This document shows, in pieces, positions 7,097 through 13,271 of a stretch of 15,759 bases of DNA (the first letter of the stretch is position 1; each line of letters begins with the position of its first letter). This stretch comes from Desulfobacterales bacterium CG23_combo_of_CG06-09_8_20_14_all_51_8 (GTDB lineage: Bacteria > Desulfobacterota > Desulfobacteria > Desulfobacterales > Desulfosalsimonadaceae), in assembly GCA_002772195.1 (NCBI GenBank), contig PCSG01000405.1:197-15955 (forward strand), given 5' to 3'. Below the pieces are notes generated by a model. The model was not told the DNA's origin and did no database searches. It saw only the letters and a program-made list of their open reading frames with translations. A program made the translations under genes and the position numbers.

Positions 7097-7672
7097 ATGA
7101 TGAATCCCTTTGATATGGCCATTCTGGTGGTGTTCGGGTATTGTGTGATCCGCGGGATTTTCCGGGGGCTGATTCGGGAAGTGACGTCTCTGGTCGGACT
7201 GGCCGTTGGTTTTTATGTGGCCTATTCCTGGCATGGAATGGTTTCCCCCTACGTGTCCCAATGGATCACCCAGCCGGTCTATGCGTCGGTGGCGGCATTT
7301 GCCCTTCTTTTCTGCGGCGTGTTTCTGGCGATCACGGTTCTGGGAATTCTGATTCGTCTGGTCATCAAGGTGGTTCTGCTGGGAGTGGTGGACCGGATTT
7401 TCGGTGGCGTGTTCGGGGCGATGAAAGCGGTATTAATCGTTTCTTTTGTTTATATTTTTCTGGTGACCTTTCTTCCCGGCGGCGGCGGAAATATGGTCCG
7501 TGAGTCCCGGCTGGCCCCCGGGGTGAATCAGACGGCCCGGACCATCATCAGTGTGGTGCCCGAAGAGGTCCGGATTTCATATCAGGAAAAAATCCAGGAT
7601 TTGAAAAACGGCCGGATCCCGAAAAAAGGCGCAATGCGGGAGGGGCGTACAATGGATTCTAAAGGAAATTGA
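7097..7672 (+). CDS. cvpA: CvpA family inner-membrane protein
   Basis: A 191-aa protein with four predicted membrane helices (about 5-25, 29-46, 63-92 and 104-127) and a polar cytoplasmic tail (about 130-191). The N-terminus, NPFDMAILVVFGYCVIRGIFRGLIREV followed by a second helix, is the typical CvpA pattern: an early Asp, then RG.xRG..RE between helices 1 and 2. CvpA was named for colicin V production in E. coli, but its general role is envelope-related and poorly defined. The ATG at 7097 follows TAGGAAAAGC; a second ATG at 7100 is also possible. hisH follows after 20 nt, so they are probably co-transcribed, although a functional link to histidine synthesis is not evident. Confidence 0.88.
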   Translation: MMNPFDMAILVVFGYCVIRGIFRGLIREVTSLVGLAVGFYVAYSWHGMVSPYVSQWITQPVYASVAAFALLFCGVFLAITVLGILIRLVIKVVLLGVVDRIFGGVFGAMKAVLIVSFVYIFLVTFLPGGGGNMVRESRLAPGVNQTARTIISVVPEEVRISYQEKIQDLKNGRIPKKGAMREGRTMDSKGN

Positions 7673-7692
7673 ATGGTTAGCGAGGACAGGCA

Positions 7693-8322
7693 ATGATTGC
7701 CATCATTGATTATAACGCCGGGAATCTGACCAGCGTGTCCCGTGCCCTTTTCCATATCGGGGTGGAAAATATCATCACCAGTGACGCCTCACAAATCGCA
7801 GCGGCGGACCGGATTATTTTTCCGGGGGTCGGGGCTGCGGGCGCGGCCATGGCAAGTCTGGTCCGCCTGGGTCTGGATACGGCTATAAGGCAAGCCGTGG
7901 CCGATGGAAAACCCGTGCTGGGCATTTGTCTGGGCACCCAGATTATTCTTGAGACCAGCCGGGAAAACCAGGCCGAATGCTTAGGGATTATTGCCGGGTC
8001 CGTGCGGGCGTTTTCGGAAAGTTTCCAGGAAAAGGGGATCACGGGGCTTAAAATTCCCCACATGGGGTGGAACCGCATCACTTTAAAAACGGATCATCCG
8101 GTATTCGCCGGTCTTTCTCCCGACGATGAATTCTATTTTGTCCACGGCTATTATCCCCAGCCTGCGGACGCCGGTCAGACTATCGCCACGACGGATTACG
8201 GCATCGCGTTTCCGTCCGTCATCGGAAAAAATAATCTGGTCGCCACCCAGTTTCATCCGGAAAAAAGCGGAGCGCCCGGGTTGACCCTCTTGAAAAATTT
8301 CAGCAATTGGAAGCCATGTTAA
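7693..8322 (+). CDS. hisH: Imidazole glycerol phosphate synthase, glutaminase subunit HisH
   Basis: Class I glutamine amidotransferase of 209 aa. It hydrolyses glutamine and channels ammonia to HisF, which makes imidazole glycerol phosphate (histidine synthesis) and releases AICAR (purine synthesis). Seen: N-terminal IIDYNAGNLTSV, the oxyanion-strand PGVG (44-47), the nucleophile elbow GICLGTQ with C79, IPHMGWN (121-127), FVHGYY (149-154) and the His/Glu of the triad in QFHPEKSG (H188, E190). All catalytic residues are intact. The ATG at 7693 is preceded by GAGG. The 3' end overlaps hisF by 7 nt, consistent with coupled synthesis of a 1:1 complex. Confidence 0.96.
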   Translation: MIAIIDYNAGNLTSVSRALFHIGVENIITSDASQIAAADRIIFPGVGAAGAAMASLVRLGLDTAIRQAVADGKPVLGICLGTQIILETSRENQAECLGIIAGSVRAFSESFQEKGITGLKIPHMGWNRITLKTDHPVFAGLSPDDEFYFVHGYYPQPADAGQTIATTDYGIAFPSVIGKNNLVATQFHPEKSGAPGLTLLKNFSNWKPC

Positions 8323-9095
8323 GCAAACGCATCATCCCCTGCCTGGACGTCCGGGAAGGCCGCACCACCAAGGGCATCAAATTTAAAGACAATATAGATA
8401 TCGGCGATCCCGTGGAAATGGCCCGGGTGTATTACGAAGCCGGGGCGGATGAAATTGTTTTCTATGATATCACGGCCTCTCACGAACGGCGCGATATCAT
8501 GATCGACGTGGTGCGGAAAGTGGCGGAAACCATCTTCATCCCCTTTTCCGTTGGCGGCGGCATCCGGACGCTTGCGGACATGCGGGACGTGCTGCTGGCC
8601 GGGGCTGAAAAAGTCAGCGTCAATTCCGCGGCGGTGTTAAACCCGGAGATCATTTCCCAGGGCGCGGACGCTTTCGGCAGCCAGTGCATTGTGCTGGGCA
8701 TGGATGTGAAACAGGTGGGCGTGAGAGAAAAAATTCCGTCGGGATATGAAATCGTCATCAACGGGGGCCGCACATACATGGGCATCGACGCCCTGGAATG
8801 GGCGGTCCGCGCTCAGGACCTCGGGGCCGGGGAAATCTGCCTCAACTCCATTGACGCCGACGGCACCACGAACGGCTATGAACTCTCCCTGACCCGGCTG
8901 ATTTCAAGCCATGTGGATATTCCGGTAATCGCCTCAGGCGGGGCAGGCAGGCCCGAGCATATCCGGGATGTGCTCACCCACGGAAAAGCCGACGCAGCCC
9001 TGATCGCCTCCATGGTGCACTACGGAACCTATACCATTCCCGATATAAAATCATTTCTAAGTGAAAACGGCGTGAAAATCCGGGCCATATGGTAA
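8316..9095 (+). CDS. hisF: Imidazole glycerol phosphate synthase, cyclase subunit HisF
   Basis: TIM-barrel cyclase/lyase of 259 aa that joins ammonia from HisH to PRFAR. Seen: RIIPCLD with D11, FYDITAS (49-55), VGGGIR (79-84), VSVNSAAV (100-107), GSQCIVLGMD with D130, and SIDADGT and ASGGAG phosphate-binding loops. D11 and D130 are the two catalytic aspartates of the family, and both are at the canonical positions. The start ATG at 8316 (MLSKRIIPCLD) fits the family; a TTG at 8307 would add three residues. GGAAG lies just upstream. Several loops depart from typical HisF (GRTTKG for GRVVKG, an extended KIPSGYEIVINGG, CLNSIDADGT for LLTSMDRDGT), which I associate with a deltaproteobacterial subgroup. 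Confidence 0.95.
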   Translation: MLSKRIIPCLDVREGRTTKGIKFKDNIDIGDPVEMARVYYEAGADEIVFYDITASHERRDIMIDVVRKVAETIFIPFSVGGGIRTLADMRDVLLAGAEKVSVNSAAVLNPEIISQGADAFGSQCIVLGMDVKQVGVREKIPSGYEIVINGGRTYMGIDALEWAVRAQDLGAGEICLNSIDADGTTNGYELSLTRLISSHVDIPVIASGGAGRPEHIRDVLTHGKADAALIASMVHYGTYTIPDIKSFLSENGVKIRAIW

Positions 9096-9101
9096 TTATT
9101 A

Positions 9102-9169
9102 GGTGTCGGGTGTCAGGCTAAGGATCACAATTACTGACACCTGAAACCTGACACCAGAAACCTGACACC
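9102..9169. repeat. Heptameric repeat hairpin between convergent genes
   Basis: Right arm: five contiguous 7-nt units (9135-9169), tgacacc, tgaaacc, tgacacc, agaaacc, tgacacc. Left arm: two units in the opposite sense, ggtgtcg and ggtgtca (9102-9115), followed by a degenerate ggctaag. AGGTGTCGGGTGTCAGG at 9101-9117 pairs with the distal right arm over 17 positions with three mismatches, so a hairpin of about 14 pairs is possible. It begins 6 nt after the hisF stop and ends 11 nt before the stop of the convergent 132-aa gene, so it may end transcription in both directions. No T-tract follows, so a classic intrinsic terminator is not shown. Confidence 0.75.
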
Positions 9170-9180
9170 TTTCATGAAAA

Positions 9181-9579
9181 TTATTCCCGGCTGTTTCGGG
9201 CGATATCGTCGATCTGCCGGATTAAAAATTCAGAGTCCTGGAGCGTGATGGTTTTGGTGATTTTATGACCATCCGGGGTGAGGACATGATAGTCGATCGA
9301 TTCCGCAGGGGGATTTTTGGGGGAAGGGGCCAGCGTTTCGGGTTCGGATTCGGCATTTGAGGGGTCTGGTTGGAACAGCGGCCCGGAGCGGATGATTCGG
9401 TGGATGATATCAGTTGAAATTTTATCGGTGATCCACCGGCGCTTGGCGTCCGCCGACCCGGAAATGATCCGGTCGTCGGGCGATTCCCCGGCATGCCCGG
9501 CGCCGGCGTCATGGAGGGTTTTCAGACGCCGGGCATAGGCATCAAGCACATTATGAATTTGATGGGTCGGGATGCGCAT
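9181..9579 (-). CDS. Conserved-looking hypothetical protein, 132 aa
   Basis: Soluble protein with no signal peptide or membrane segment. The N-terminal third (IHNVLDAYARRLKTLHDAG) looks helical. A second helical stretch at about 47-66 (RWITDKISTDIIHRIIRS) is followed by a Pro/Glu-rich linker (about 70-92) and a C-terminal strand-helix (YHVLTPDGHKITKTITL, then FLIRQIDDIARN). The start ATG at 9579 overlaps the last 29 nt of the NUDIX gene, implying coupled translation; no Shine-Dalgarno sequence is seen. From memory the N-terminus vaguely recalls short proteins encoded beside flgM in sulfate reducers, but no flagellar gene is nearby and this is weak. Function unknown. Confidence 0.7.
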   Translation of the reverse strand: MRIPTHQIHNVLDAYARRLKTLHDAGAGHAGESPDDRIISGSADAKRRWITDKISTDIIHRIIRSGPLFQPDPSNAESEPETLAPSPKNPPAESIDYHVLTPDGHKITKTITLQDSEFLIRQIDDIARNSRE

Positions 9580-10072
9580 AGGCCGCGTGATAGAGGGCTA
9601 TGAATTTTTTGTGACTGTCAAAAGCGATTTCCGGCAGGTCCTTCTGTGCGAACCAGTCCACCGCATCCGCATCATCACCGGCATAGAGCGTTCCGCTGTA
9701 GGACCGGACAAGATATCCTATCATTAAAACCGTATCATAGCGGGGACTGGGATTTACGGTGACCCCCAGGAGCCGGTCGATTTTGCCGATCAGCCCGGTT
9801 TCCTCCGTCAGCTCCCGCAGTCCGGCGGCTTCCGGGGTCTCATGCAGTTCCATAAACCCGCCGGGCAGACACCACATGCCTCGTTTGGGATCCACGCTGC
9901 GCCGGACCAGCAGAACCCGTTCCTGATCGTCAACCGTGACCAGGCAGGCGGCCGGCACGGGATTTTCATAAATGGGTGACTGGCAATTGTCGCAGAACAG
10001 GCGGGTCCGCCCTTCATGGAATTTTTCCGTCAGCCGTCCGCTGCAGAAATAACAATAGGTTTTTGGGGTCAT
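9551..10072 (-). CDS. NUDIX hydrolase with N-terminal zinc ribbon
   Basis: A 173-aa cytoplasmic protein. The N-terminus has two CxxC knuckles (C7/C10 and C27/C30), a zinc ribbon as in NudC-like and related NUDIX proteins. The complete NUDIX box GX5EX7REUXEEXGU is at 72-94 (G72, E78, R86-E87, E90-E91, G93), so it should bind magnesium and cleave a nucleoside diphosphate linked to another group. The substrate cannot be read from the sequence; NAD(H), ADP-ribose or a nucleotide sugar are possible. It starts 3 nt after the aldolase stop codon and overlaps the next gene by 29 nt, so the three genes are probably one transcript. Confidence 0.92.
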   Translation of the reverse strand: MTPKTYCYFCSGRLTEKFHEGRTRLFCDNCQSPIYENPVPAACLVTVDDQERVLLVRRSVDPKRGMWCLPGGFMELHETPEAAGLRELTEETGLIGKIDRLLGVTVNPSPRYDTVLMIGYLVRSYSGTLYAGDDADAVDWFAQKDLPEIAFDSHKKFIALYHAAYAHPDPSNS

Positions 10073-10075
10073 GGG

Positions 10076-11371
10076 TTAGTCGTCGACGTTTCCAGCAGGG
10101 CCTTTGCCGCCGCCCATGGCCGAGGCCCGGGTTTTTATCTTGTCCAGGGTCCAGTCTCCGGGGGCTTCAATGCGCGTCGCCTTGGGGCCCGGATCACAGG
10201 TCCCGGCGCTAAGAATGGCTTGTATTGCGAAATCCGCCGTGTCCTTGCAATTGAAAACATCCACCATCATCGTGTAGGCAAAATCCTCCACCCGTCGGAC
10301 CATGCGATTTCTTATGTCGGCGGGCTGGGCCAGAAGATGGTTTTCAAAGGGAAGATTGAGTTTTTTATAATCGCCTTTTTTGAGACCTTTGGCCTCGGCA
10401 TAGGCGGTCATTTTCTTCCAGACGGCCTCTGTCACCCCTTCATTTTCAAGTTTGATGAAATTGCCGGTTTCATCGAGCTGGGCGTTGCCGTAGTCATTGA
10501 CCGTCAGCCCCCAGGAGAGCATCTGAAGGGCCGTGGCCACATTGGCCTTGGTGGTCCGGGTTAAGGCTGCGATTTTGCGCAGACGTTCCGAACTGTTGCC
10601 GGAGGTTCCGTGCTGGGCCCCGGAAACATGATAGGGTTTCAAGGCGTCATGGATCTTCGCCGTCAGTTCCACCTGGATGCCTTCGGCCCCGGCTTCAATG
10701 CCGTGGGTGGTGCCGTTGTTTAAGGCGATCCAGTCCGGAAAAATATCATGGCTGTTGAGGCCCTGAATCAGAAACAGGGCTTCCTCGACGGTGGAAAGAC
10801 CAATTTTTCCTTTAATTTCGCCCACTTCTGTTTCATATCCGGCCCATTGGGGAATATACGGATGGAGTGCGATGCTGGCGATCAGGTTCTGGTCGTCCGG
10901 CAGATGAGAGGCGTCAATGGCGATGGACGTCATTCCGGCGTCAAACATGGACGGAATTTCCGTGCGGGCGGTGTCAACGTCCGCCGGCCCCTTGATGCCG
11001 TAATGGTCCGCGTGGATGGCCACGGGAACGGTAATTTGAAACTGGTTGCAAAGGTCATTCACGATCCGGGCGATGTTCCAGTAATTCACCGCGCAGTAAG
11101 CCCCTGTGCCGCCCTCGGATTTCGCGATTTCGATGATGATGGCCGCATTGGCCCGCTGGGCCGCTTTCAGCGCCCCTTCAATCACGAATTGATTTCTGCC
11201 GTTGGCCGCCATGGCGATGGCCTTGCCTTTGGCCAGCATGGCCCGGTCAATGAATTTGCCGCTGACGATGAGGGCCCGGGAATGGGGAAAAAGAGAGACG
11301 ATAGTCGGCGGCCGGCCGATTTCAATAGCTTTTTCAAAAGAATTCATTTTTTGGGGGGATGGCGTGGTCAT
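10076..11371 (-). CDS. fba: Class II fructose-bisphosphate aldolase family, long form
   Basis: A 431-aa zinc-dependent class II aldolase, longer than the common 285-360 aa forms. Members of the family interconvert fructose 1,6-bisphosphate with dihydroxyacetone phosphate and glyceraldehyde 3-phosphate, or tagatose analogues. Seen: IHADHYG with catalytic D122 and zinc ligand H123, the glutamate-rich loop ETEVGEIKGK (180-189), NNGTTHG with H223, and QHGTSG with H254. The C-terminal extension (about 340-431) and the bulky N-terminal section set it apart from FbaA; which sugar it acts on is inferred. The ATG at 11371 has AGAGGA six nt upstream; the downstream ATG at 11347 has none. It is the first gene of a compact minus-strand operon. 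Confidence 0.85.
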   Translation of the reverse strand: MTTPSPQKMNSFEKAIEIGRPPTIVSLFPHSRALIVSGKFIDRAMLAKGKAIAMAANGRNQFVIEGALKAAQRANAAIIIEIAKSEGGTGAYCAVNYWNIARIVNDLCNQFQITVPVAIHADHYGIKGPADVDTARTEIPSMFDAGMTSIAIDASHLPDDQNLIASIALHPYIPQWAGYETEVGEIKGKIGLSTVEEALFLIQGLNSHDIFPDWIALNNGTTHGIEAGAEGIQVELTAKIHDALKPYHVSGAQHGTSGNSSERLRKIAALTRTTKANVATALQMLSWGLTVNDYGNAQLDETGNFIKLENEGVTEAVWKKMTAYAEAKGLKKGDYKKLNLPFENHLLAQPADIRNRMVRRVEDFAYTMMVDVFNCKDTADFAIQAILSAGTCDPGPKATRIEAPGDWTLDKIKTRASAMGGGKGPAGNVDD

Positions 11372-11536
11372 TTTCGGTCCTCTTTGCAGTTATATTTTTA
11401 TTCGGATATGACCAATGATTTCCGAACAAAGGGTTCTTTTTCAGAATGGTTATCCATTATTAATAACTATAGATACAAGAGCCGGAAGGTGTCAAGGGAA
11501 AAGCCGGCGGATGTTCTCCTCTTCCCGGCGGTGAGG

Positions 11537-11596
11537 TGCGGCGATGAATCCATGCGGCGATGAATCCATGCGGCGATGAATGCGGCGATGAATCCA
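11537..11596 (+). repeat. 16-bp tandem repeat, 3.75 copies
   Basis: The unit TGCGGCGATGAATCCA occurs at 11537-11552, 11553-11568, a 12-nt truncated copy at 11569-11580 (lacking TCCA), and 11581-11596. The full copies are identical. The last unit ends exactly where the TTGACA of the promoter candidate begins. Each full unit ends in ATCCA(T), and an inverted ATGGAT (11608-11613) lies in the promoter spacer, so the units may carry a binding site. Confidence 0.9.
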
Positions 11597-11625
11597 TTGA
11601 CAATATCATGGATGCAATCAATAAT
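11597..11625 (+). promoter_or_regulatory. Sigma-70 promoter candidate for gspEFGHI
   Basis: TTGACA (11597-11602, perfect -35) is followed by 17 nt and AATAAT (11620-11625, five of six matches to TATAAT). The implied transcript start is near 11632, about 120 nt before the gspE ATG. It directly follows the 16-bp tandem repeat. Confidence 0.65.
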
Positions 11626-11655
11626 AACCCCCGATGCAGGATCGATGGCGTTATC

Positions 11656-11671
11656 TGGTATAAAATTTGCA
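11656..11671 (+). promoter_or_regulatory. Sigma-54 (-24/-12) promoter candidate for gspE
   Basis: TGGTATAAAATTTGCA matches the TGGCAC-N5-TTGCA frame: GG at 11657-11658 and GC at 11669-11670 with the required 10 nt between them, and the full TTGCA at the -12 element. The -24 element matches TGG.A. The implied start is near 11682, upstream of the leader hairpin and the gspE ribosome-binding site. Promoters of this class need an activator ATPase; none is encoded in the window. Confidence 0.5.
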
Positions 11672-11699
11672 ATAATTTCCGGCAGCTGATTTTGCAGTC

Positions 11700-11715
11700 C
11701 CGCGCGTTTGCGCGG
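11700..11715 (+). other. Short GC hairpin in the gspE leader
   Basis: CCGCGC (11700-11705), loop GTTT, GCGCGG (11710-11715): a perfect 6-bp stem with a tetraloop, extendable with a bulge. It lies 37 nt upstream of the gspE start codon and no T-tract follows, so it is probably not a terminator. It could shape the mRNA 5' end. Confidence 0.4.
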
Positions 11716-11752
11716 ACCCGGATTTTCTCATAGAAGTCAAAACAGGAAGCGG

Positions 11753-13270
11753 ATGAAACGCATATCTTCAGGTGAATATCCGGCGGAACCGGTGGTTCTG
11801 GAGGCCCTTTCCGCCAAATTCATGAAACAATCCAAATTTGTTCCCCTGGCCTTAACGGACAGCATGCTGCAAATCGCCATGGCCGACCCGGCGGATTTTT
11901 GGACCATTGACGCCCTGAAGCAGGGGCTGGGGCTGGACATCGACATTGTGGCCGGAGCCGAGGATGATATTCTCGAAGCCGTGGACCGGCTTTACGGAGC
12001 CGGGAGCCAGTCCCTGGAGATGATCATCGAGGAAGCCGGCCGGGATATTTTTCAGATCGTGGACACCGGCAAGGAGGATGTGGATCAGCTCCGGGATTTG
12101 GCCTCGGAAGCCCCCATTATCCGGCTGGTCAACCGGATTATTTTAAAAGCCGTGGAGTTTCGGGCCTCTGATATCCATTTTGAGCCGTTTGAAGATATAT
12201 TCAAGGTGCGGTTCCGGGTGGACGGCGTGCTGAACGAAGTGGAATCCCCGCCCAAACGGCTTCAGGCCGCCATTATTTCCCGGGTAAAAATCATGGCGGA
12301 TCTCGATATCGCCGAGCGCCGCCTTCCCCAGGACGGCCGCATCAAGCTCAAGATCAGCGGCCGGGATATTGATTTCCGGGTGTCCACCATTCCCACGCTG
12401 TTTGGGGAAAGCCTGGTCATGCGGGTGCTTGACCGGGAAATGCTGATTCTGGATCTTGAAAAGATCGGATTCCCGCAGCGTCTGCTCTCTGAATACATGA
12501 AGCTGATCACCCAGCCCTACGGCATGATTCTGGTGACCGGGCCCACCGGCAGCGGCAAGACATCCACCTTGTATACGTCCCTATCCAAGATCAATTCAAC
12601 GGAAAACAAGATCATCACCCTGGAAGATCCGGTGGAATATTATCTCAGCGGGGTCAACCAGATTCAGGTCAATCCGAAAATCGGCATGACGTTCGCAAGC
12701 GGGCTGCGATCCATTGTCCGGCAGGACCCGGATATTATTCTGGTGGGGGAGATCCGGGACCGGGAAACCGCGGAAATCGCCATTCAGTCAGCCCTCACCG
12801 GTCATCTCCTGTTTTCCACCCTGCACACCAACGATTCCGTGGGGGCCATCAGCCGCCTTTTGGATATGGGAGTGGAAGGGTTTCTCCTGAGTTCAACGCT
12901 TCTGGGGGTGCTGGCCCAGCGCCTGGTTCGGGTAATCTGCCCCGAGTGTCGGCGGCCGGTTGCGCCGGATGAGAAGCATTTGAGCGCCATGGGACTTACG
13001 GAAAAAGATATCGCGGGCGTCACCTTTTATATGGGTCAGGGCTGCGAGGCCTGCCGCCATACCGGTTACTCCGGCCGGACCGCAGTGTTTGAATATCTGG
13101 CCGTTGACGCGGAAATCCGCCAGGAGATCTCAAACAAATCCGACGCGGACCGGATCAAGGCAAAGGCCCTGGCTAAAGGGCTCGTGACCCTGCGCCAGAA
13201 CGGATGGGAGAAAGTGCAGGAGGGGGTGACCACCCTGGCCGAAGTGCTGCGGGTCACGCTGGAGAAATAA
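11753..13270 (+). CDS. gspE: Type II secretion system assembly ATPase GspE
   Basis: Cytoplasmic hexameric ATPase (505 aa) that powers pseudopilus assembly in type II secretion. Layout: an N-terminal GspE/MshEN-like domain (about 10-85), N2 domain (about 110-230, with ASDIHFEP and RFRVDGVLNE), then the RecA-like core with Walker A GPTGSGKT (263-270), an Asp box ITLEDPVEYY, Walker B DPDIILVGE (325-333), the His box TGHLLFSTLHTND, and a tetracysteine zinc motif C396/C399 and C431/C434, which marks GspE/PilB rather than PilT. The start ATG at 11753 has AGGAAG in front; a TTG at 11708 was rejected because it would lie in the leader hairpin. gspF begins 1 nt after the stop, so PilB of a pilus system is a less likely reading. 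Confidence 0.95.
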   Translation: MKRISSGEYPAEPVVLEALSAKFMKQSKFVPLALTDSMLQIAMADPADFWTIDALKQGLGLDIDIVAGAEDDILEAVDRLYGAGSQSLEMIIEEAGRDIFQIVDTGKEDVDQLRDLASEAPIIRLVNRIILKAVEFRASDIHFEPFEDIFKVRFRVDGVLNEVESPPKRLQAAIISRVKIMADLDIAERRLPQDGRIKLKISGRDIDFRVSTIPTLFGESLVMRVLDREMLILDLEKIGFPQRLLSEYMKLITQPYGMILVTGPTGSGKTSTLYTSLSKINSTENKIITLEDPVEYYLSGVNQIQVNPKIGMTFASGLRSIVRQDPDIILVGEIRDRETAEIAIQSALTGHLLFSTLHTNDSVGAISRLLDMGVEGFLLSSTLLGVLAQRLVRVICPECRRPVAPDEKHLSAMGLTEKDIAGVTFYMGQGCEACRHTGYSGRTAVFEYLAVDAEIRQEISNKSDADRIKAKALAKGLVTLRQNGWEKVQEGVTTLAEVLRVTLEK

Positions 13271-13271
13271 G

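Larger units (their letters stand above)
11372..11752. other. Divergent intergenic region between fba and gspE
   Basis: This 381-nt gap separates the leftward aldolase operon from the rightward secretion operon. The part next to fba (11372-11480) is AT-rich and should contain the fba promoter; I could not fix a -35/-10 pair there. The part next to gspE contains a 16-bp tandem repeat, two promoter candidates of different sigma classes, a small GC hairpin, and the gspE ribosome-binding site AGGAAG (11744-11749). A 57-codon frame at 11560-11733 has no ribosome-binding site and is not called as a gene. Confidence 0.6.

Noticed and set aside
6929..7261. In-frame N-terminal extension of PhoH upstream of ATG 6928
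   Set aside because: The extra 111 residues are low-complexity, absent from the family, and antisense to cvpA and its promoter region.
10748..11563. A 271-codon plus-strand open frame across the aldolase
   Set aside because: Antisense shadow of a clear aldolase; the translation is rich in Gly, Asp and His with no structure typical of a protein, and it runs into the tandem repeat.
11560..11733. A 57-codon plus-strand frame from the tandem repeat to the gspE leader, with four cysteines
   Set aside because: No ribosome-binding site, its start lies in the repeat, and it spans both promoter candidates; probably chance. Conservation in relatives would reopen it.
11708..11752. Upstream TTG start for gspE
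   Set aside because: It overlaps the leader hairpin and lacks a ribosome-binding site, whereas ATG 11753 has AGGAAG at the right distance.
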